Source: a virus. From it: a stretch of 54,641 bases of DNA. This document shows positions 13,934 to 22,810 of this stretch, piece by piece. A model generated the notes under the pieces. The model was not told where the DNA came from. It saw nothing but the letters and a program-made list of their open reading frames with translations, and did not search any database. Location of the stretch: the IMG/VR virus record IMGVR_UViG_3300019927_000014, positions 1 through 54,641 of that record. The stretch is one strand, 5' to 3'. The position numbers and the translations under genes are program-made. The number at the start of each line of letters is the position of its first letter. Positions within the stretch are counted from its first letter, which is position 1.

Positions 13934-16582
13934 ATGATCGCTCAAACCAAATCGACCGACCAGCAACAAGTATCGGCAAACGAAGAAATAGAACTGTACG
14001 TCACAAACTCAGCGGTATTCTGGACCGATGATGGTCACATCGGGGTTCGGTTCTACGGATGGAACACTGGCGGTGAACAGGATTACGTTGAACTGACCGG
14101 ACTTCCGCCTGAGCTTTTCATCGAGAAGGGAGACTACGAAGATCGAGCGCAGTCGTTGGAGACGCACTCCAAGATTGCCAACATCGACCACGGACATGAA
14201 AGCCTGTTCGGTGACGAGCTTACTCGGCTTCAGTTCCGGTCGGTTGGTCCTCGGTCTGAGATTGAAGATCAGTTCGAGACGACCTACGAGGCTGACATCT
14301 GGTACACCAACTTCGCTCGGATTCAGTTGGGCCTCAAAACTGGTATCCGGGTTCCATCGAAGCGGTGTCACTACAGCGAATCGGAAGCGATTGATCTGGC
14401 CGGTGAACACGATCCCCGAGTCGTCACGTTCGACATCGAGAACGACGACCGCCAGGACTTCACGATTGACGACGGACGACTTCAGCACCGCGACTCAGCG
14501 ATATTGAGTATAGCGGCACACGATTCATTGACCGACAAGACGGTCGTGTTCTTCTACACCGGGGGTCGGTCGTTCGAGTCCATGTTCGGGATGGATTCTG
14601 AACCAGAGGGTATTGACGATCTCCACGAGGCCGGACTTTCCGAAGAGATTGACGAGGTGAAGGCCCGTCCGAAAGAGAAGCAGATGCTCACGGAGTTCGC
14701 CTGCTGGATTCAGGACATCGACCCTGATCTTATGACAGGTTGGAATTTCGAGGGCTATGACGCACCGTACCTCGTCGCTCGGATGGAAGAGGTCGGAGTC
14801 AATCCGGATCGCATGGCTCGGATGGAGGGTGAAGTTAATCTCTCCGGTGGAGGCTGGGCTGACGTTCAGGACTTCGGTGGCCGGACTGTCTACGACCTGA
14901 TGAAGGCGTACAAGGACACGAAGCGGTCGGAGCTTCAGTCCTACCGACTGAACAACGTCGCCCGAGAGGAACTGGAAGACACGAAGATTCCCCACACGGA
15001 CATGGGGTTCCACGAGATGTGGAAGGAAGATCCGGTGAAGTTCCTCAACTACAACGCGAAAGACACGCTCCTGACAGTCAGGATTAACGAGGAGGCCGGG
15101 GTTCTCGCGTTCAAGAACGCACTCCGCGAGGAGGTTGGGGTTGACTTCGAGCAGACTCGGGAGAACAACGACTTCATCGAGATGTTCGTTCGCCGGAAGC
15201 TCCACGAGAAGGATCTTCACGGCCCAACTGCCCGGCACCCGGACAAGGAAGATTTCGGTGGCGGTCACGTCTTCGATCCATCCAACGGCGTCTTCGAGAA
15301 TGTCACCGGGATCGACGTGAAGTCTCTCTACCCGATGACGATGAAGATGTTCAACATCTCACCGGAGACGAAGTTGACATCTGAGCCGCCCGAGGGCTTC
15401 CCGGCGAATAAAGCCCCGAACGGTATCTGGTTCTCGCGCCAGGAGGACGGCATCTTCCGTGAGTTGATTGACGACGCGATTGACCTGAAGGAGGGTTACC
15501 GCACGAAGCGGCACGAAGCTGGTGAACGTGGTGACCGCGAAGCCGTCGAAATGTGGGGCGAGAGGTACGCTGTGGCAAAAACTGTAACCAACTCGATATT
15601 CGGAGTGTTGGGATGGGAACACTTCTTCCTCTACGACAAGGACGTGGCTCTCGCCGTTACAGCCCTCGGTCAGGCGTGCATCAAACGTTCCGCTCAGTAC
15701 GTCGAGGATCACACCGAAGGTGAAGTAATCTACGGTGACACCGACTCCAACTACATTCAGTGGCCCGAGGAGTGGGGAATGGATCGGTGCATCGAGGAAG
15801 CCGAGAAGGTATGTCACGCCCTGAACAATCAGGTGTACCCCGATTACGCGAACCAACGATTCGGGGTTCCCCGAGAAGACTGTGAGTGGCTAATCGAGCC
15901 GGAGAACTACCTAAAAAGATTCTTCCAGTCTAACAAGAAGAAGCGATACGCCTACCTGTGTTACTGGGACGAAGGCGACGACATAAGCGACGACCCCGAG
16001 TTGAAGATCACGGGATACGGTTCCAAGAGATCTGACTTCTCGGAGCTGACCCAGGAAACGCAGAAGGCAGTTATCAAGGCCATTCTCAAGGGCAAAGATG
16101 ACGCGACCATCGGTAACATCGTGAAGGCCGCCGCCGACGAGATCCACCCCGGTATGGACTACTCTGAATGGCAACGGATCGGTATTCCGGGTGGCCTCGG
16201 GAAGAAAATCAGTAGGGAACACGCGGACAACGATGACTACTACAACTGGTCGAGTAGCGGAGATCACCCACAAGACGCTCACCCACGGGCGGCATGGAAC
16301 GCGAATCACCTGCTCGGAACCAACATCGGGCAGGGATCGAAGCCGATGCGGGTCTACGTGGACGATCTCTACTGCGAGGAGATGGACCGCGAGATCGACG
16401 TGATCGGGTTCGAGACAACGGAGGACCTGGACAACTACGATCAGACGTTCGATGTGAACGTTGGTCGCATGACCGAGGGCGCGGTGATCCGTCCGATGAA
16501 GAAGGTTCTCGCCGCAGTTGACATTGACGTAAACGCCGCAGTGAAGGGTCAGATGCAGAGTGGCCTGAAAGCCTTCATGTAA
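13934..16582 (+). CDS. polB: Family B DNA polymerase
   Basis: This 882-residue protein is the replicative polymerase of the virus. The 3'-5' exonuclease motifs are present: ExoI FDIEN (D167, E169), ExoII NFEGYDAPYL (D276) and ExoIII YNAKD (Y373, D377). The polymerase motifs are A DVKSLYP (D461), B KTVTNSIFG (K549 to G557) and C YGDTDS (D602, D604). All catalytic residues are intact, so both activities are expected. Motif B has Phe where many relatives have Tyr. The ATG at 16583 of the next gene directly follows the stop. Confidence 0.97.
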   Translation: MIAQTKSTDQQQVSANEEIELYVTNSAVFWTDDGHIGVRFYGWNTGGEQDYVELTGLPPELFIEKGDYEDRAQSLETHSKIANIDHGHESLFGDELTRLQFRSVGPRSEIEDQFETTYEADIWYTNFARIQLGLKTGIRVPSKRCHYSESEAIDLAGEHDPRVVTFDIENDDRQDFTIDDGRLQHRDSAILSIAAHDSLTDKTVVFFYTGGRSFESMFGMDSEPEGIDDLHEAGLSEEIDEVKARPKEKQMLTEFACWIQDIDPDLMTGWNFEGYDAPYLVARMEEVGVNPDRMARMEGEVNLSGGGWADVQDFGGRTVYDLMKAYKDTKRSELQSYRLNNVAREELEDTKIPHTDMGFHEMWKEDPVKFLNYNAKDTLLTVRINEEAGVLAFKNALREEVGVDFEQTRENNDFIEMFVRRKLHEKDLHGPTARHPDKEDFGGGHVFDPSNGVFENVTGIDVKSLYPMTMKMFNISPETKLTSEPPEGFPANKAPNGIWFSRQEDGIFRELIDDAIDLKEGYRTKRHEAGERGDREAVEMWGERYAVAKTVTNSIFGVLGWEHFFLYDKDVALAVTALGQACIKRSAQYVEDHTEGEVIYGDTDSNYIQWPEEWGMDRCIEEAEKVCHALNNQVYPDYANQRFGVPREDCEWLIEPENYLKRFFQSNKKKRYAYLCYWDEGDDISDDPELKITGYGSKRSDFSELTQETQKAVIKAILKGKDDATIGNIVKAAADEIHPGMDYSEWQRIGIPGGLGKKISREHADNDDYYNWSSSGDHPQDAHPRAAWNANHLLGTNIGQGSKPMRVYVDDLYCEEMDREIDVIGFETTEDLDNYDQTFDVNVGRMTEGAVIRPMKKVLAAVDIDVNAAVKGQMQSGLKAFM

Positions 16583-16795
16583 ATGGGGTACCTGACCTGC
16601 GAACGGTGCGGTGAAGAAGAGAACGTCACACGGTTCACTTTCTACGGGCATGAAGATTCGTCCGGTAAAGAAACTCTCTGTTGGGATTGTCGGTATCCGT
16701 ATATCCGAGCAAGGGTAGACTCGGGAAGTGAAGACGGCGACGAGAAGGAAGAAGATTCCGGGCCACGGCAGGCCGGACTTGGTGATTTCGTTTGA
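16583..16795 (+). CDS. Zinc-ribbon micro-protein, 70 residues
   Basis: CERCGEEENV and CWDCRYP form a four-cysteine metal site in the first half. The second half is acidic and ends RQAGLGDFV, a hydrophobic-tipped tail that resembles peptide motifs for binding the sliding clamp (inference). It sits between the polymerase and dCTP deaminase genes and overlaps the latter. Confidence 0.7.
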   Translation: MGYLTCERCGEEENVTRFTFYGHEDSSGKETLCWDCRYPYIRARVDSGSEDGDEKEEDSGPRQAGLGDFV

Positions 16796-17334
16796 TTGCT
16801 TCAAGCAAAACTATCAACGACAAGTTAGACGACGGTGACGTACAGATCGAGAGAACGAACGGCGGCGACCTTGCGGTTGAACCCAGTTCGATTGACCTGC
16901 ATCTCGGAGACGAACTCCTCCGGATGACAGGGACAGACCGAGTTGTTGTTGACGACGAAAGTACCTATCCTGAACACTGGCCGACGGGGACGATGGAAGT
17001 TCCCTCGGGTGAGTTCCGATTAGCCCACACCGACGAGGTGCTGGCCCTTCCTGACGAATACGTCGGCGTGATTCACGGGCGTTCTTCGGTAGGGAGGCTC
17101 GGACTATTCATCGAGAACGCTGGACTGGTAGACGCTGGGTTCAACGGTCAGATCACGCTCGAACTCTACAACCCGATGGATTACGACATCGTGTTGAAGG
17201 AGGATATGCGGATCTGCCAGATGACGCTTCACTCCCACGAGAACCCACCCGACGTGGCCTACAGTCGGGGGAACAGCAACAAGTACAACGGACAGATGGG
17301 GGCAACCCCGTCGCGGCTTCACGAGGACTTCTAA
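16792..17334 (+). CDS. dcd: dCTP deaminase
   Basis: This 180-residue protein converts dCTP to dUTP (or dUMP if bifunctional), feeding the thymidylate route completed by ThyX downstream. EPSSIDLHLG and HGRSSVGRLGLFIENAGLVDAG are the family's binding motifs, and QITLELYN carries the catalytic glutamate. The length matches the archaeal family. It begins with TTG overlapping the previous TGA. Confidence 0.93.
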   Translation: MIASSKTINDKLDDGDVQIERTNGGDLAVEPSSIDLHLGDELLRMTGTDRVVVDDESTYPEHWPTGTMEVPSGEFRLAHTDEVLALPDEYVGVIHGRSSVGRLGLFIENAGLVDAGFNGQITLELYNPMDYDIVLKEDMRICQMTLHSHENPPDVAYSRGNSNKYNGQMGATPSRLHEDF

Positions 17335-17336
17335 CA

Positions 17337-18026
17337 ATGACTGACATGAAAGTAGAACTTCGAGACGAGTACAGCACCCCGAACCCCGACGAACTTGCGG
17401 CAATGTCGGCCCGTGGCGACTACATGAGTGACAGCCTCGTTGGAACTGGCTATGACGAAGCGATGGGTGACCGCGATCTACAGGAGTTCCTGAACGAGAA
17501 GGCGTACTCGGGACATTTCGGCGTGTTCGAGCATCCCCAGGCCAGCTTTTTCATCGAAGGACTCAGCCGCTCGGCTATGGCTCAGGTGACCCGGCACCGT
17601 CACATGAGCTTCGACGTACAGAGCCAACGTTACGTTGACTTCGGTGACAAAAATCCAGTAATTCCTCCGAGTTTCGTTGATGAACCATCTAATACGTACT
17701 TCGGAAAAGGGAAAGAAGCTACATGGGAACAGCTTCTTGAAATTCATTGGAGAAATTCTCTCGATCATTACAAAGAAGCAGTTGAACAGGGTATTCCGAA
17801 AGAGGATGCTCGGTTCTTCTTGCCGTTGGCCGCACCGGTCAACATGACGCTCTCGGCTAATCCTCGGGCGCTGTTCCACTTCCTCGATCTCCGAGACAAC
17901 GGGAAAGCCCAGTGGGAAGCACAGCAGTTCGCCAAGAAGATCGGTGACGTGGCCTCGGACTGGGCACCAAAGTCCTTCCAGGCTTACGACGAGAAGACAA
18001 ACAACAACAGCCTGCGAGCGCCCTGA
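17337..18026 (+). CDS. thyX: FAD-dependent thymidylate synthase
   Basis: This 229-residue protein makes dTMP from dUMP using methylene-tetrahydrofolate and FAD. The diagnostic RHRxxSxxxxSxR motif is present as RHRHMSFDVQSQR at residues 86-98, preceded by FEHPQASFFIEG. LPLAAPVNMTLSANPRALFHFLDLR is the typical C-terminal region. It lies 2 bases after the dCTP deaminase gene, and together they form a compact thymidylate module. Confidence 0.96.
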   Translation: MTDMKVELRDEYSTPNPDELAAMSARGDYMSDSLVGTGYDEAMGDRDLQEFLNEKAYSGHFGVFEHPQASFFIEGLSRSAMAQVTRHRHMSFDVQSQRYVDFGDKNPVIPPSFVDEPSNTYFGKGKEATWEQLLEIHWRNSLDHYKEAVEQGIPKEDARFFLPLAAPVNMTLSANPRALFHFLDLRDNGKAQWEAQQFAKKIGDVASDWAPKSFQAYDEKTNNNSLRAP

Positions 18027-18178
18027 TGGTCGTCTACACCTGCGGTAACTACGAGGAGGACGATAATCCACCGGAAACGTGCCCATTCTGTGATGCTGAG
18101 GAACGAGAGCAAACAGAACGTGAGAAACGGTTCAAGACTGTCAGTGTCACCTGTCCCGGTTGGTACCCCGACGAGTAA
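18026..18178 (+). CDS. Rubredoxin-like 50-residue protein
   Basis: ATG overlaps the thyX stop (TGATG). YTCGNYEEDDNPPETCPFCDA has two of the cysteines of a rubredoxin-type knuckle and TCPGWYP adds another. It may bind zinc or iron. The partner is unknown. Confidence 0.6.
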   Translation: MVVYTCGNYEEDDNPPETCPFCDAEEREQTEREKRFKTVSVTCPGWYPDE

Positions 18179-18199
18179 ACCATATAACGCTATACTAAA

Positions 18200-18535
18200 A
18201 TGACGGAAAATTCTGTTCAAGACGCGCTCGATCACGATGTACCGACGAAGAAAATGGAAGTTATCGTTGAGATCCCAGCGAAAGCGCATGACGGCGACCT
18301 TGAAAGCGAGGTGGCGGCCCTTCCTGGCGTGAAAGACACCCACGGATGCAATGCCCTCTGTCCTGTCTGTGACGAGCCGTATGACGCACGAATGAGGTTG
18401 GGGTTCAATCATCCAGTGATTACAGACGGCGCAGACAAGCTCTGTATGGGCGAAGAAGATAAGACGACAGGATCTCCGGGAGGTCTTGGTTGGCTCTATT
18501 CTCACGGCGGTGTGCTGACTTCTGAGGGCATCTGA
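18200..18535 (+). CDS. Small protein with CPVC motif, 111 residues
   Basis: An N-terminal beta-like region (MEVIVEIPAKAHDGDLE) precedes GCNALCPVCDEP, which with a later cysteine could form a metal site. A TATA-like ATATAACG lies upstream, so it may have its own promoter. Function is unknown. Confidence 0.65.
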   Translation: MTENSVQDALDHDVPTKKMEVIVEIPAKAHDGDLESEVAALPGVKDTHGCNALCPVCDEPYDARMRLGFNHPVITDGADKLCMGEEDKTTGSPGGLGWLYSHGGVLTSEGI

Positions 18536-18590
18536 GGTGTTCCGCTTTGCTCGCCGCGTTTCCGAAGCGACAGCTATCTTCGGACTTAGA

Positions 18591-18719
18591 ATGAGTCTCG
18601 GAGACGAGCAAGTAGCTGAAAACTCGAAGTCACTCTCAATGGAGAAACGGTCGAAACTCGCGGAGAGGCACCCCAATCAGACTGCTGGCATTATTGGCGG
18701 CTGGCAGGACGATCAGTAG
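18591..18719 (+). CDS. Micro-protein, 42 residues, last gene of the early block
   Basis: ATG 18591 opens SLGDEQVAENSKSLSMEK and ends IIGGWQDDQ. The frame is open upstream to a GTG at 18537, but that extension (VFRFARRVSEA) has a different composition. No domain is seen. It is a weak gene call. Confidence 0.4.
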   Translation: MSLGDEQVAENSKSLSMEKRSKLAERHPNQTAGIIGGWQDDQ

Positions 18720-18746
18720 CCGAAACGGTTATCCGGAGCGGTCGCG

Positions 18747-18754
18747 TTCTTTTT
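18747..18754 (+). terminator. Oligo-T run after the early block
   Basis: A TTCTTTTT run lies about 30 bases after the last rightward gene. Archaeal transcription often ends at such T tracts. Confidence 0.35.
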
Positions 18755-18839
18755 AGTGCTGGTCCGATAGGGTTAGGAACTACCCGTTATTAAGGACCGT
18801 CCCTCGCCTGCCTGCACTATCATGCGAGGATTTGTTCCA

Positions 18840-18860
18840 AGTGGCCCTTCGCGGGTCACT
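18840..18860. terminator. Hairpin between converging genes
   Basis: AGTGGCCC pairs with GGGTCACT (8 bp, one G-U) around TTCGC, between the rightward block and the leftward gene at 18867. It is followed by GGTTTTAC. It probably separates the convergent transcripts. Confidence 0.45.
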
Positions 18861-18866
18861 GAGGTT

Positions 18867-19208
18867 TTACTGCTTATTACCGAAGTAGGTTGAAGTGCCG
18901 CCTATAACCATTAGAACGGCTCCAAGAGCTATATCAGACTGACCACCCGAATACGGGTTCGTATCCGGTACAGTCGTTACACACTCCCGAGTGTTGTTGT
19001 TGACCGCTTTTTGTACGTCCTCAACTGAGTCGTTCTTAACGTCAACGTCGTAGCTTTCGTGACACGTCGTTTCTGTTTGAGATTCTTTCCATTCAGCTTC
19101 AGCGTCCATTTTGTTCGCACCGGCTAATGCAGATCCCGCGCCGAGGACGATCAGAACGACGCCGAGAATGACGAGCGCGATCCCGAGGAGAGAGTAGTCT
19201 TTCATCAT
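18867..19208 (-). CDS. Membrane protein with two helices and a cysteine pair
   Basis: This product of about 113 residues has a hydrophobic segment at residues 5-30 (LLGIALVILGVVLIVLGAG) and another near the C-terminus (DIALGAVLMVIGGTSTYF). The loop between them is acidic, with two cysteines (TTCHESY, TRECVTT) that could form a disulfide outside the cell. ATG 19208 is chosen over the TTG one codon upstream. It could be a lysogenic surface-modifying protein; this is speculation based on its place beside the integrase. Confidence 0.65.
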   Translation of the reverse strand: MMKDYSLLGIALVILGVVLIVLGAGSALAGANKMDAEAEWKESQTETTCHESYDVDVKNDSVEDVQKAVNNNTRECVTTVPDTNPYSGGQSDIALGAVLMVIGGTSTYFGNKQ

Positions 19209-19599
19209 CAAGTAGACGCTCGGGAGTTACTTAATAGTACCAGATAGTTTATGAACACTGGCAAGACTACTCATTTTTCATAATCGCAAGACGAGAGTAC
19301 ATCCTTACCGTAACGGGTTCAATTTCGAGAGAGAAAAAGCGGCAAAACCTTCGACTACTCGGGTTCAAATGTGTGGAAAATTGGGGACAACCTTTAATTT
19401 GCCGCGCCGCCGTGGTGCGGATACGGTTGACCCCGAAGGGGTAAGCCGGTGGAGGGATTTGAACCCTCGGCGCTCCCTCGGGCGGTTTCGCAACGCGCCG
19501 CCCTCGCTCGCGTACCGCAACGCAAGACCCTATTCACCGCGACGAAGGATTGGCGTTGCCACTGGAGTTACCCCAAACGGGTTACCGTTGTAGGCAACA
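19209..19599. other. Intergenic integration region
   Basis: About 390 bases hold no gene. The left part has AT-rich promoter-like sequence for the leftward gene; the right part is GC-rich and contains the tRNA 3' half at 19444-19490. I see no other feature. Confidence 0.5.
19444..19490 (-). other. Probable attP core: tRNA 3' half
   Basis: Read on the minus strand, GAGGG-TTCAAAT-CCCTC is a canonical T arm, followed by CACCGGC, a 7-base acceptor strand. No matching GCCGGTG 5' strand exists nearby, so only the 3' part of a tRNA is present. Tailed viruses of haloarchaea commonly integrate at tRNA genes and carry such a fragment. It lies about 110 bases before the integrase gene. Confidence 0.65.
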
Positions 19600-20607
19600 A
19601 TGGAACTCAAACAAACGCCGCCACGCGATGCCGAGCAACGATACCTGAAAGAAAAGAAAGCACACGTCTCCCGAAAAACGATAGCCAACTACACGACCGC
19701 GCTTGATAGATTCGTGGAATGGTTGACCGACAACGGCTACACGGATCTGAGAGACGTGGACTCAGACGTAATCAACCAGTTCAAAGAGCATCGTCTCGAA
19801 AACGTGAAGCCGATCACGGCACGCAACGATCTCCGAACGGTTCGGAACTTCATCGAATTTTGCGAGTCGATCCAGGCCGTGCCTGTTGGCTTGCACGAGC
19901 TAATCCGAATCCCGAAGGTCAAAGAGGAGGACGAAATTTGCGACACAATCCTTCACCGAGAAGAAGCGACCGCGATCCTCGAACACCTCTCGAAGTTCGA
20001 CTACGCAAGCACGCGCCACGTTACAGTGCTGTTGCTGTGGAAGTGTGGTATGCGGATTGGCGGCCTTCGCGCTCTTGACGTAGGAGATTTTGACGAAGGT
20101 AGACCAGCCATCGAAATACGCCACCGACCCGAACAGAGAACGCCGTTGAAGCGGAAAGAAAAGAGTGAACGCGACGTAATAATCTCGGCTGATACAGCGG
20201 AAGTCGTGGCTGATTACGTCAAGAACGGGCGGCCCGACGTTCAAGACGACTACGGGAGAGAGCCACTGATAGCCACCCAGTACGGTCGCCCTGCACGAAC
20301 TACGATCACGCGACACGTCTACACGGCGACTCGACCCTGCTTCTACAATGGCGGCTCCTGTCCGTTCGAGGAAGATCCTGATACGTGTGACGCCACGGAA
20401 TGGAACAAAGCATCACAGTGTCCCGGATCAGTCAGTCCACACGCCCTTCGGAGAGGATACGTAACTGCGGCACGGAACGCGGGTCAAGCGAAAGATGTCA
20501 CTGGCGAACGTGTCAACATGAGTGGGAATATTCTCGATAAGCACTACGATCACGGCACGGAAAGTGAAAAAGCAGAAAGGAGGCGCGATCACTTAAAAGA
20601 CATCTAA
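19600..20607 (+). CDS. Tyrosine recombinase (integrase)
   Basis: This 335-residue protein probably catalyses site-specific integration at a host tRNA gene. Residues about 15-100 are a SAM-like core-binding domain (TIANYTTALDRFVEWL). The catalytic domain has the first arginine in CGMRIGGLRALD, the HxxR motif in SPHALRRGY, and the nucleophile in ILDKHYDHG. A four-cysteine insertion between the catalytic boxes (CFYNGGSCPF, TCDATEW, QCPGS) probably binds zinc, as seen in other haloarchaeal integrases. ATG 19600 follows the attP region directly. Confidence 0.92.
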   Translation: MELKQTPPRDAEQRYLKEKKAHVSRKTIANYTTALDRFVEWLTDNGYTDLRDVDSDVINQFKEHRLENVKPITARNDLRTVRNFIEFCESIQAVPVGLHELIRIPKVKEEDEICDTILHREEATAILEHLSKFDYASTRHVTVLLLWKCGMRIGGLRALDVGDFDEGRPAIEIRHRPEQRTPLKRKEKSERDVIISADTAEVVADYVKNGRPDVQDDYGREPLIATQYGRPARTTITRHVYTATRPCFYNGGSCPFEEDPDTCDATEWNKASQCPGSVSPHALRRGYVTAARNAGQAKDVTGERVNMSGNILDKHYDHGTESEKAERRRDHLKDI

Positions 20608-20825
20608 AGATCAGTTACAACCATAACCCCGTCACTGTGTATTTTGAGGCAGTATTTTCCCATATATTCAAGGCCAATGAATTGATTATTAAATCGGTCA
20701 GGTATATCATCTGATAGAATTTTTGTTGTTGCCTCGCCATATTCTCCAGCATCCATCGGTATCATCTGATCGGGAATATCGAGAAGATCGGCACACGCAA
20801 CTCTTATTGCATCATAAAAATCCAT
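20604..20825 (-). CDS. Small protein, 73 residues
   Basis: It converges with the integrase gene with a 4-base overlap. It has a helical start (FYDAIRVACADLLDI) and a beta-like end (YCLKIHSDGVMVVTDL). The DNA is more AT-rich than the neighbours. Function is unknown; a lysogeny role is possible from position only. Confidence 0.6.
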   Translation of the reverse strand: MDFYDAIRVACADLLDIPDQMIPMDAGEYGEATTKILSDDIPDRFNNQFIGLEYMGKYCLKIHSDGVMVVTDL

Positions 20826-20975
20826 CTCTTCTAAAAAGTAAATTCAAGTCATAGACTGTCGCTCCTCTTTCTTTTATCGACTTCCGGAGCAAATCTCTTG
20901 GTGGCATTACGTAAGTTCGACTTGTTCTACATAAAGGGCTTGCGTGATAGAATTACCCGTAGATGTCACTAAACG

Positions 20976-20983
20976 TTTATAAT
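20976..20983 (+). promoter_or_regulatory. TATA box of a leaderless gene
   Basis: TTTATAAT is centred about 25 bases before the ATG at 21005, the usual spacing for a haloarchaeal leaderless transcript. Confidence 0.55.
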
Positions 20984-21004
20984 GATGGAGAAATATAAGT
21001 GAAT

Positions 21005-21148
21005 ATGGCACTCAAGCCATCTCCCGTCCAAGTTGCGCTCCTCGAAGAATTGATAGGGGGTGCAACTGAGAAAGGAAAGTACGAACAGTTTGAAGAAGAG
21101 GAGCTACGCGACTTTCAATCGCAACTCAACAGCTACGTTGACTCTTAA
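21005..21148 (+). CDS. Acidic 47-residue protein
   Basis: A helical, acidic product (VQVALLEELIGGATEKGKY, FEEEELRDFQSQL) is preceded by a well-placed TATA box. Function is unknown; small size and an own promoter near the integrase would fit a regulator. Confidence 0.6.
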   Translation: MALKPSPVQVALLEELIGGATEKGKYEQFEEEELRDFQSQLNSYVDS

Positions 21149-21258
21149 CCGCACTTCGACCAGCCACATTCGGCGCAAGTCGGACACCCGCCACCCATGA
21201 ATACCTGACCAGGACAGTCCGGATTATCCGGGTTTGGACACTGAACGTATTCTCCCAT
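21145..21258 (-). CDS. Cysteine-rich zinc-ribbon micro-protein
   Basis: This 37-residue protein carries seven-cysteine sequence (VQCPNPDNPDCPG, then GCPTCAECGWSKCG), so one or two metal sites are likely. It overlaps the converging gene by 4 bases and directly follows (in transcription) the 21259 gene, so it is the last gene of the leftward late block. Confidence 0.6.
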   Translation of the reverse strand: MGEYVQCPNPDNPDCPGQVFMGGGCPTCAECGWSKCG

Positions 21259-21402
21259 CTATTCATCACCCCCGAAGTAGGATTCGATAAGAGTTGTTGC
21301 TCTTTTAGACCATGTAACCGGCCTCGTCAGAAGGGCGATGATGAAAAAGATAAGTGGAACTCTCTGCTCGAACAACCACGCTACAGGTGGAGACTCAAGC
21401 AT
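21259..21402 (-). CDS. Small membrane protein, 47 residues
   Basis: ATG 21402 overlaps the end of the upstream gene by 8 bases; earlier in-frame codons lie inside that gene. One hydrophobic helix is visible (LFEQRVPLIFFIIALLTRPV). The position at the end of the late operon would fit a lysis or release function, which is unproven. Confidence 0.55.
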   Translation of the reverse strand: MLESPPVAWLFEQRVPLIFFIIALLTRPVTWSKRATTLIESYFGGDE

Positions 21403-21925
21403 ATTTGATGTGAGCCTCGTCCAGGGTTCCACGAGCGATTCCGAGAGGATCGCCGTGATACTGCTTATCGGTGACGTGACCGTAGGGATCTTTCTCAGCG
21501 GAAGTCTCCTTGTGGCCGTACACGTCAGTGGTTCCGTCACCATTGTCGAAGATATAAACATGGTGTTGCCATTCCGTGTCGTCGGGATCTACAACGTAAG
21601 ACCCATTGGCCCAGTCACGCTCCCCGTCGATCACTCGGTACTTCCGTGTAGAAGTGAGGTTGCGTTGGTAGCGGGTGTGGAGTGCGGCTTCGACCTTATC
21701 GCCGTTAACCTCCGCTGTCGTGAAATAATCCTCGTCGTGACACTCGAATACCAGTGGCCGTCCGAGTGGACGAAAGATGGGATCACCGAGAAGGGTGAGG
21801 CGGCGCTTCAGACCTTCTACCCAGTCGTCTTTCGGTGTCAAGTACGAAGTTCCTGTACGAATATAACCAATTGTTTTTGAGAGAGGCGATGCTACTCGGT
21901 GGATGAATTTATTTGCGATAGACAT
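21395..21925 (-). CDS. Hypothetical protein downstream of the tail tip genes, 176 residues
   Basis: The protein has a basic N-terminus (IHRVASPLSKTIGYIRTG) and a beta-rich middle (KYRVIDGERDWANGSYVV, HHVYIFDNGDGTTDVYG). No family is recognised. It lies directly after the adhesin-like gene in the late operon, so a virion or tail-tip assembly role is inferred. Confidence 0.7.
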   Translation of the reverse strand: MSIANKFIHRVASPLSKTIGYIRTGTSYLTPKDDWVEGLKRRLTLLGDPIFRPLGRPLVFECHDEDYFTTAEVNGDKVEAALHTRYQRNLTSTRKYRVIDGERDWANGSYVVDPDDTEWQHHVYIFDNGDGTTDVYGHKETSAEKDPYGHVTDKQYHGDPLGIARGTLDEAHIKYA

Positions 21926-21927
21926 AA

Positions 21928-22776
21928 TTAGTAAGTCTCTAAATCATCAAGATGGACTTCCCAATCTACATTTGTGTTATTTGTTTGAGTTTTCAAATGC
22001 CAACCTTCAACTTTATAACTTGGATCACGCAATCCATGACTTCCTTGATTTTCCGTAGTTCCATTTTTAAAAAGATAGTCACATGATCCAGTAGTCCAAT
22101 TAATATTAGAAAGTTCCAATTCTATAAGATCCCCTGAGTATAATTTACCTAAAACTTTAGTATTATAATCAGAATCGCCCATCCGCAATTCATTATCTCT
22201 AAAGGAAATATTTATATTTGTTATAAGACTTCCGGTAGTCATATATGAATCGCTCCAGTTAGCTACATTAATAGAAAAGTAATCTGGACCTGGATCAGGT
22301 GGAAAAGTGGGAATTTTAAATTTAAATTTTATCATATCAGGCTGATATTTATTTATTTTTGTGTTTTGATATGCATATATATTATCTTGATATTGACTTG
22401 CATAGAAATTTACTTTAAGACTATAATTCCCACTGATTGAATTTGAAGTAGAAGAAATTTCTCCTCTATCTGGAGAGTTGTAAAAATTAAACCCTTCAGT
22501 AGTACCATCTTCAAAATTATACGCATATTGAACCTGAGGTCCTAACGAAGATTCATTATGAACAGCACACACCCCATGATTCTGCGTTTGCACGCGCAGA
22601 TACGGGAAGCTCGCACTTCCAGTATCCGAGATCACCGGGATGAATCCAGTACCACTACCAGTCTGAACGCGGATCATCTCGTGAACCGAGCTTCCGCTAT
22701 CACCAGTAGCGAAAACGGGTACTTTGACAGTGCCGTTGTTCTGCGTCTCAAGTCCGATTGTTCCTATTTGTCCCAT
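21928..22776 (-). CDS. Adhesin-like tail tip protein, AT-rich C-terminal module
   Basis: Residues 1-75 of this 282-residue protein are short beta repeats (GTVKVPVFATGDSGSS, GTGFIPVISDTGSAS). Residues about 85-282 look like a lectin-type jelly roll (FEDGTTEGFNFYNS, GNYSLKVNFYAS, WEVHLDDLETY). The DNA of this second part is clearly more AT-rich than its surroundings, as expected of a recently acquired receptor-binding module. It probably determines host range. Confidence 0.7.
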   Translation of the reverse strand: MGQIGTIGLETQNNGTVKVPVFATGDSGSSVHEMIRVQTGSGTGFIPVISDTGSASFPYLRVQTQNHGVCAVHNESSLGPQVQYAYNFEDGTTEGFNFYNSPDRGEISSTSNSISGNYSLKVNFYASQYQDNIYAYQNTKINKYQPDMIKFKFKIPTFPPDPGPDYFSINVANWSDSYMTTGSLITNINISFRDNELRMGDSDYNTKVLGKLYSGDLIELELSNINWTTGSCDYLFKNGTTENQGSHGLRDPSYKVEGWHLKTQTNNTNVDWEVHLDDLETY

Positions 22777-22810
22777 AAATTATTTTAAGTATTAAGCGAG
22801 CGAAGCGAGC

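Noticed and set aside
19444-19599. A functional tRNA gene beside the integrase
   Set aside because: Only the T arm and 3' acceptor strand are present; no complementary 5' strand lies within a normal distance.
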